Positions 63,205-64,000 of a stretch of DNA of 64,000 nt are shown here, piece by piece. The translations under genes were made by a program, and so were the position numbers. This DNA is from Armatimonadota bacterium. Lineage in GTDB: Bacteria > Armatimonadota > DTGP01 > JAKQQT01. The first letter of the stretch is position 1. Each line of letters opens with the position of its first letter. The stretch covers positions 1 to 64,000 of the forward strand of contig DASXVS010000046.1 of the NCBI GenBank assembly GCA_036504095.1. Reading direction: 5' to 3'. A model generated the notes under the pieces. It saw nothing but the letters and a program-made list of their open reading frames with translations, ran no database searches and was not told where the DNA came from.

Positions 63205-64000
63205 CTAAGCGTAATCGGCCAGGTATTTGTCGACCACGCCGACGAGGATGTTCACGCCAATCGGCATGCAGTCCTCGACGATGTTGAAGCGAGGGTTGTG
63301 ACCGGGGTAGGACGCGTCTTTATCGGCAGCCCGGCTCCCCAGCCAGAAAAAGCAACCGGGCCGTTCGCGGAGGTAATAGGCCATATCCTCGCCGCCCATC
63401 GTGGGATTCGGTTTCAGGACGTTTCCACTCCCGACGATATCGCCGGCGACGGAACGGACCAGGTCGCACATCGCCGGATCGTTGACGGTGGCCGGATAGC
63501 CCCGCGTATAGCTCCATTCGACCGTCGCGCCGAGGGAGCCGGCCACGCCGCGGACGATTTCCTCCACCCGCCGCTCCAGGAGCGTGTGGACCTCTTCGCG
63601 ATACGAGCGGATGGTGCCGGTTAGCACGGCGTTGGCCGGGATGATGTTCATAGCCTGGCCCGCATGGAACATGCCGACCGTTACCACCGCTGAATCGAGC
63701 GGATCGACGTTCCGCGCGACGACGCTCTGCAGCGCGGTTACGCAGTGGGCGGCCGCGACGATCGGATCCACCGTGGATTCCGGCGCGGCGCCGTGGCCGC
63801 CTTTGCCGACGATGTTGGCCTCCCACACACCGGTGTTGGCCATACACGGCCCGTCCACCACTCCCACCTGGCCGCACGGGAGGTCGTTCTCGACGTGGAG
63901 GCCGAAACACGCGTCCACATGCGGTTCTTCGAGGACCCCCTCTTCGATCATCGGGCGCGCGCCGCCCGGGTGTTCCTCCGCGGGCTGGAAGATGAACTTG
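63205..64000 (-). CDS. M20 family amidohydrolase/peptidase (partial)
   Basis: The gene runs off the right edge of the window, so only the C-terminal 264 residues are seen, beginning KFIFQPAEEHPGGARPMIEE. The metal and substrate motifs FQPAEE and GLHV, the dimerisation-domain GKGGHGAAPESTVDPI, IPANAVLTGTIRS, and the last metal motif MGGEDMAYYL identify the M20D group (amino-acid N-acyl or hippurate hydrolases). It would act in the cytoplasm on N-acyl amino acids. The N-terminal metal ligands are outside the window. Confidence 0.92.
   Translation of the reverse strand, partial: KFIFQPAEEHPGGARPMIEEGVLEEPHVDACFGLHVENDLPCGQVGVVDGPCMANTGVWEANIVGKGGHGAAPESTVDPIVAAAHCVTALQSVVARNVDPLDSAVVTVGMFHAGQAMNIIPANAVLTGTIRSYREEVHTLLERRVEEIVRGVAGSLGATVEWSYTRGYPATVNDPAMCDLVRSVAGDIVGSGNVLKPNPTMGGEDMAYYLRERPGCFFWLGSRAADKDASYPGHNPRFNIVEDCMPIGVNILVGVVDKYLADYA

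Overview
The window is a GC-rich bacterial chromosome segment without rRNA, tRNA, phage or transposase genes. Several traits point to a diderm of the Armatimonadota or a close relative (inference): pseudopilin-like secreted proteins with the FPVFAKARE-type N-terminus and an H-X9-DG C-terminal motif, PEP-CTERM anchored proteins, single dockerin-like modules, many MalF/MalG sugar transporters, and LPS core genes for ADP-heptose and CMP-KDO synthesis.

Layout. 1-6.9 kb: a hypothetical protein, a zinc-ribbon/pseudopilin hybrid, a complete three-gene sugar ABC importer (permease, permease, binding lipoprotein) and a compact orphan structured RNA. 6.9-17.1 kb: a Spy-like protein, anti-sigma and ECF sigma gene set, a secreted dockerin-like protein, a J-like/TPR membrane protein, a membrane metalloprotease, a three-gene ABC-2 system and hflX. 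17.4-31.5 kb: a glycan utilisation locus read leftward, lacI - GH1 beta-glucosidase - pseudopilin - GH5 - modular GH5 - its non-catalytic paralogue - a fused binding-protein/permease - a second permease. The lacI promoter carries an operator inside its spacer. 31.6-35.9 kb: a BNR-repeat secreted protein, a PEP-CTERM protein and an aldo/keto reductase. 35.9-39.9 kb: an LPS precursor operon (gmhA, a deoxyhypusine-synthase-like gene, heptose kinase, heptose adenylyltransferase, kdsB) joined by 4-nt overlaps. 39.9-44.2 kb: alcohol dehydrogenase, arsenate reductase, tilS, L,D-transpeptidase and pterin dehydratase. 44.6-56.5 kb: a PyrR-attenuated pyrimidine operon, pyrR-[4HB]-pyrB-MFS-pyrC-carA-[4HB]-TM-carB1-[DNA methylase]-carB2-pyrK. 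56.6-64 kb: GH4, PEP-CTERM, a SPASM radical SAM protein, a large secreted protein and an M20 peptidase cut by the window end.

The most unusual feature is the repeat landscape. About twenty intergenic loci consist of tandem words of many different sequences that nearly all share a period of 7 bp. Many are built as left arm - GC-rich spacer - inverted right arm. Two of these inverted-repeat units enclose a four-helix-bundle (S23-type) gene inside the pyrimidine operon, resembling the intervening sequences known from 23S rRNA but placed in an mRNA operon. Others have no gene, like MITEs. Arms run into the reading frames of carA, tilS, kdsB and the DNA methylase and form their C-termini. A second repeat system has a GTAG foot followed by a hairpin, as in REP/RAYT elements, and a third consists of CCGGGG-ATGAAT-type palindromes.

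In the pyrimidine operon, the large carbamoyl-phosphate synthetase subunit is split exactly at the interdomain linker, with an adenine/cytosine DNA methylase gene between the halves.
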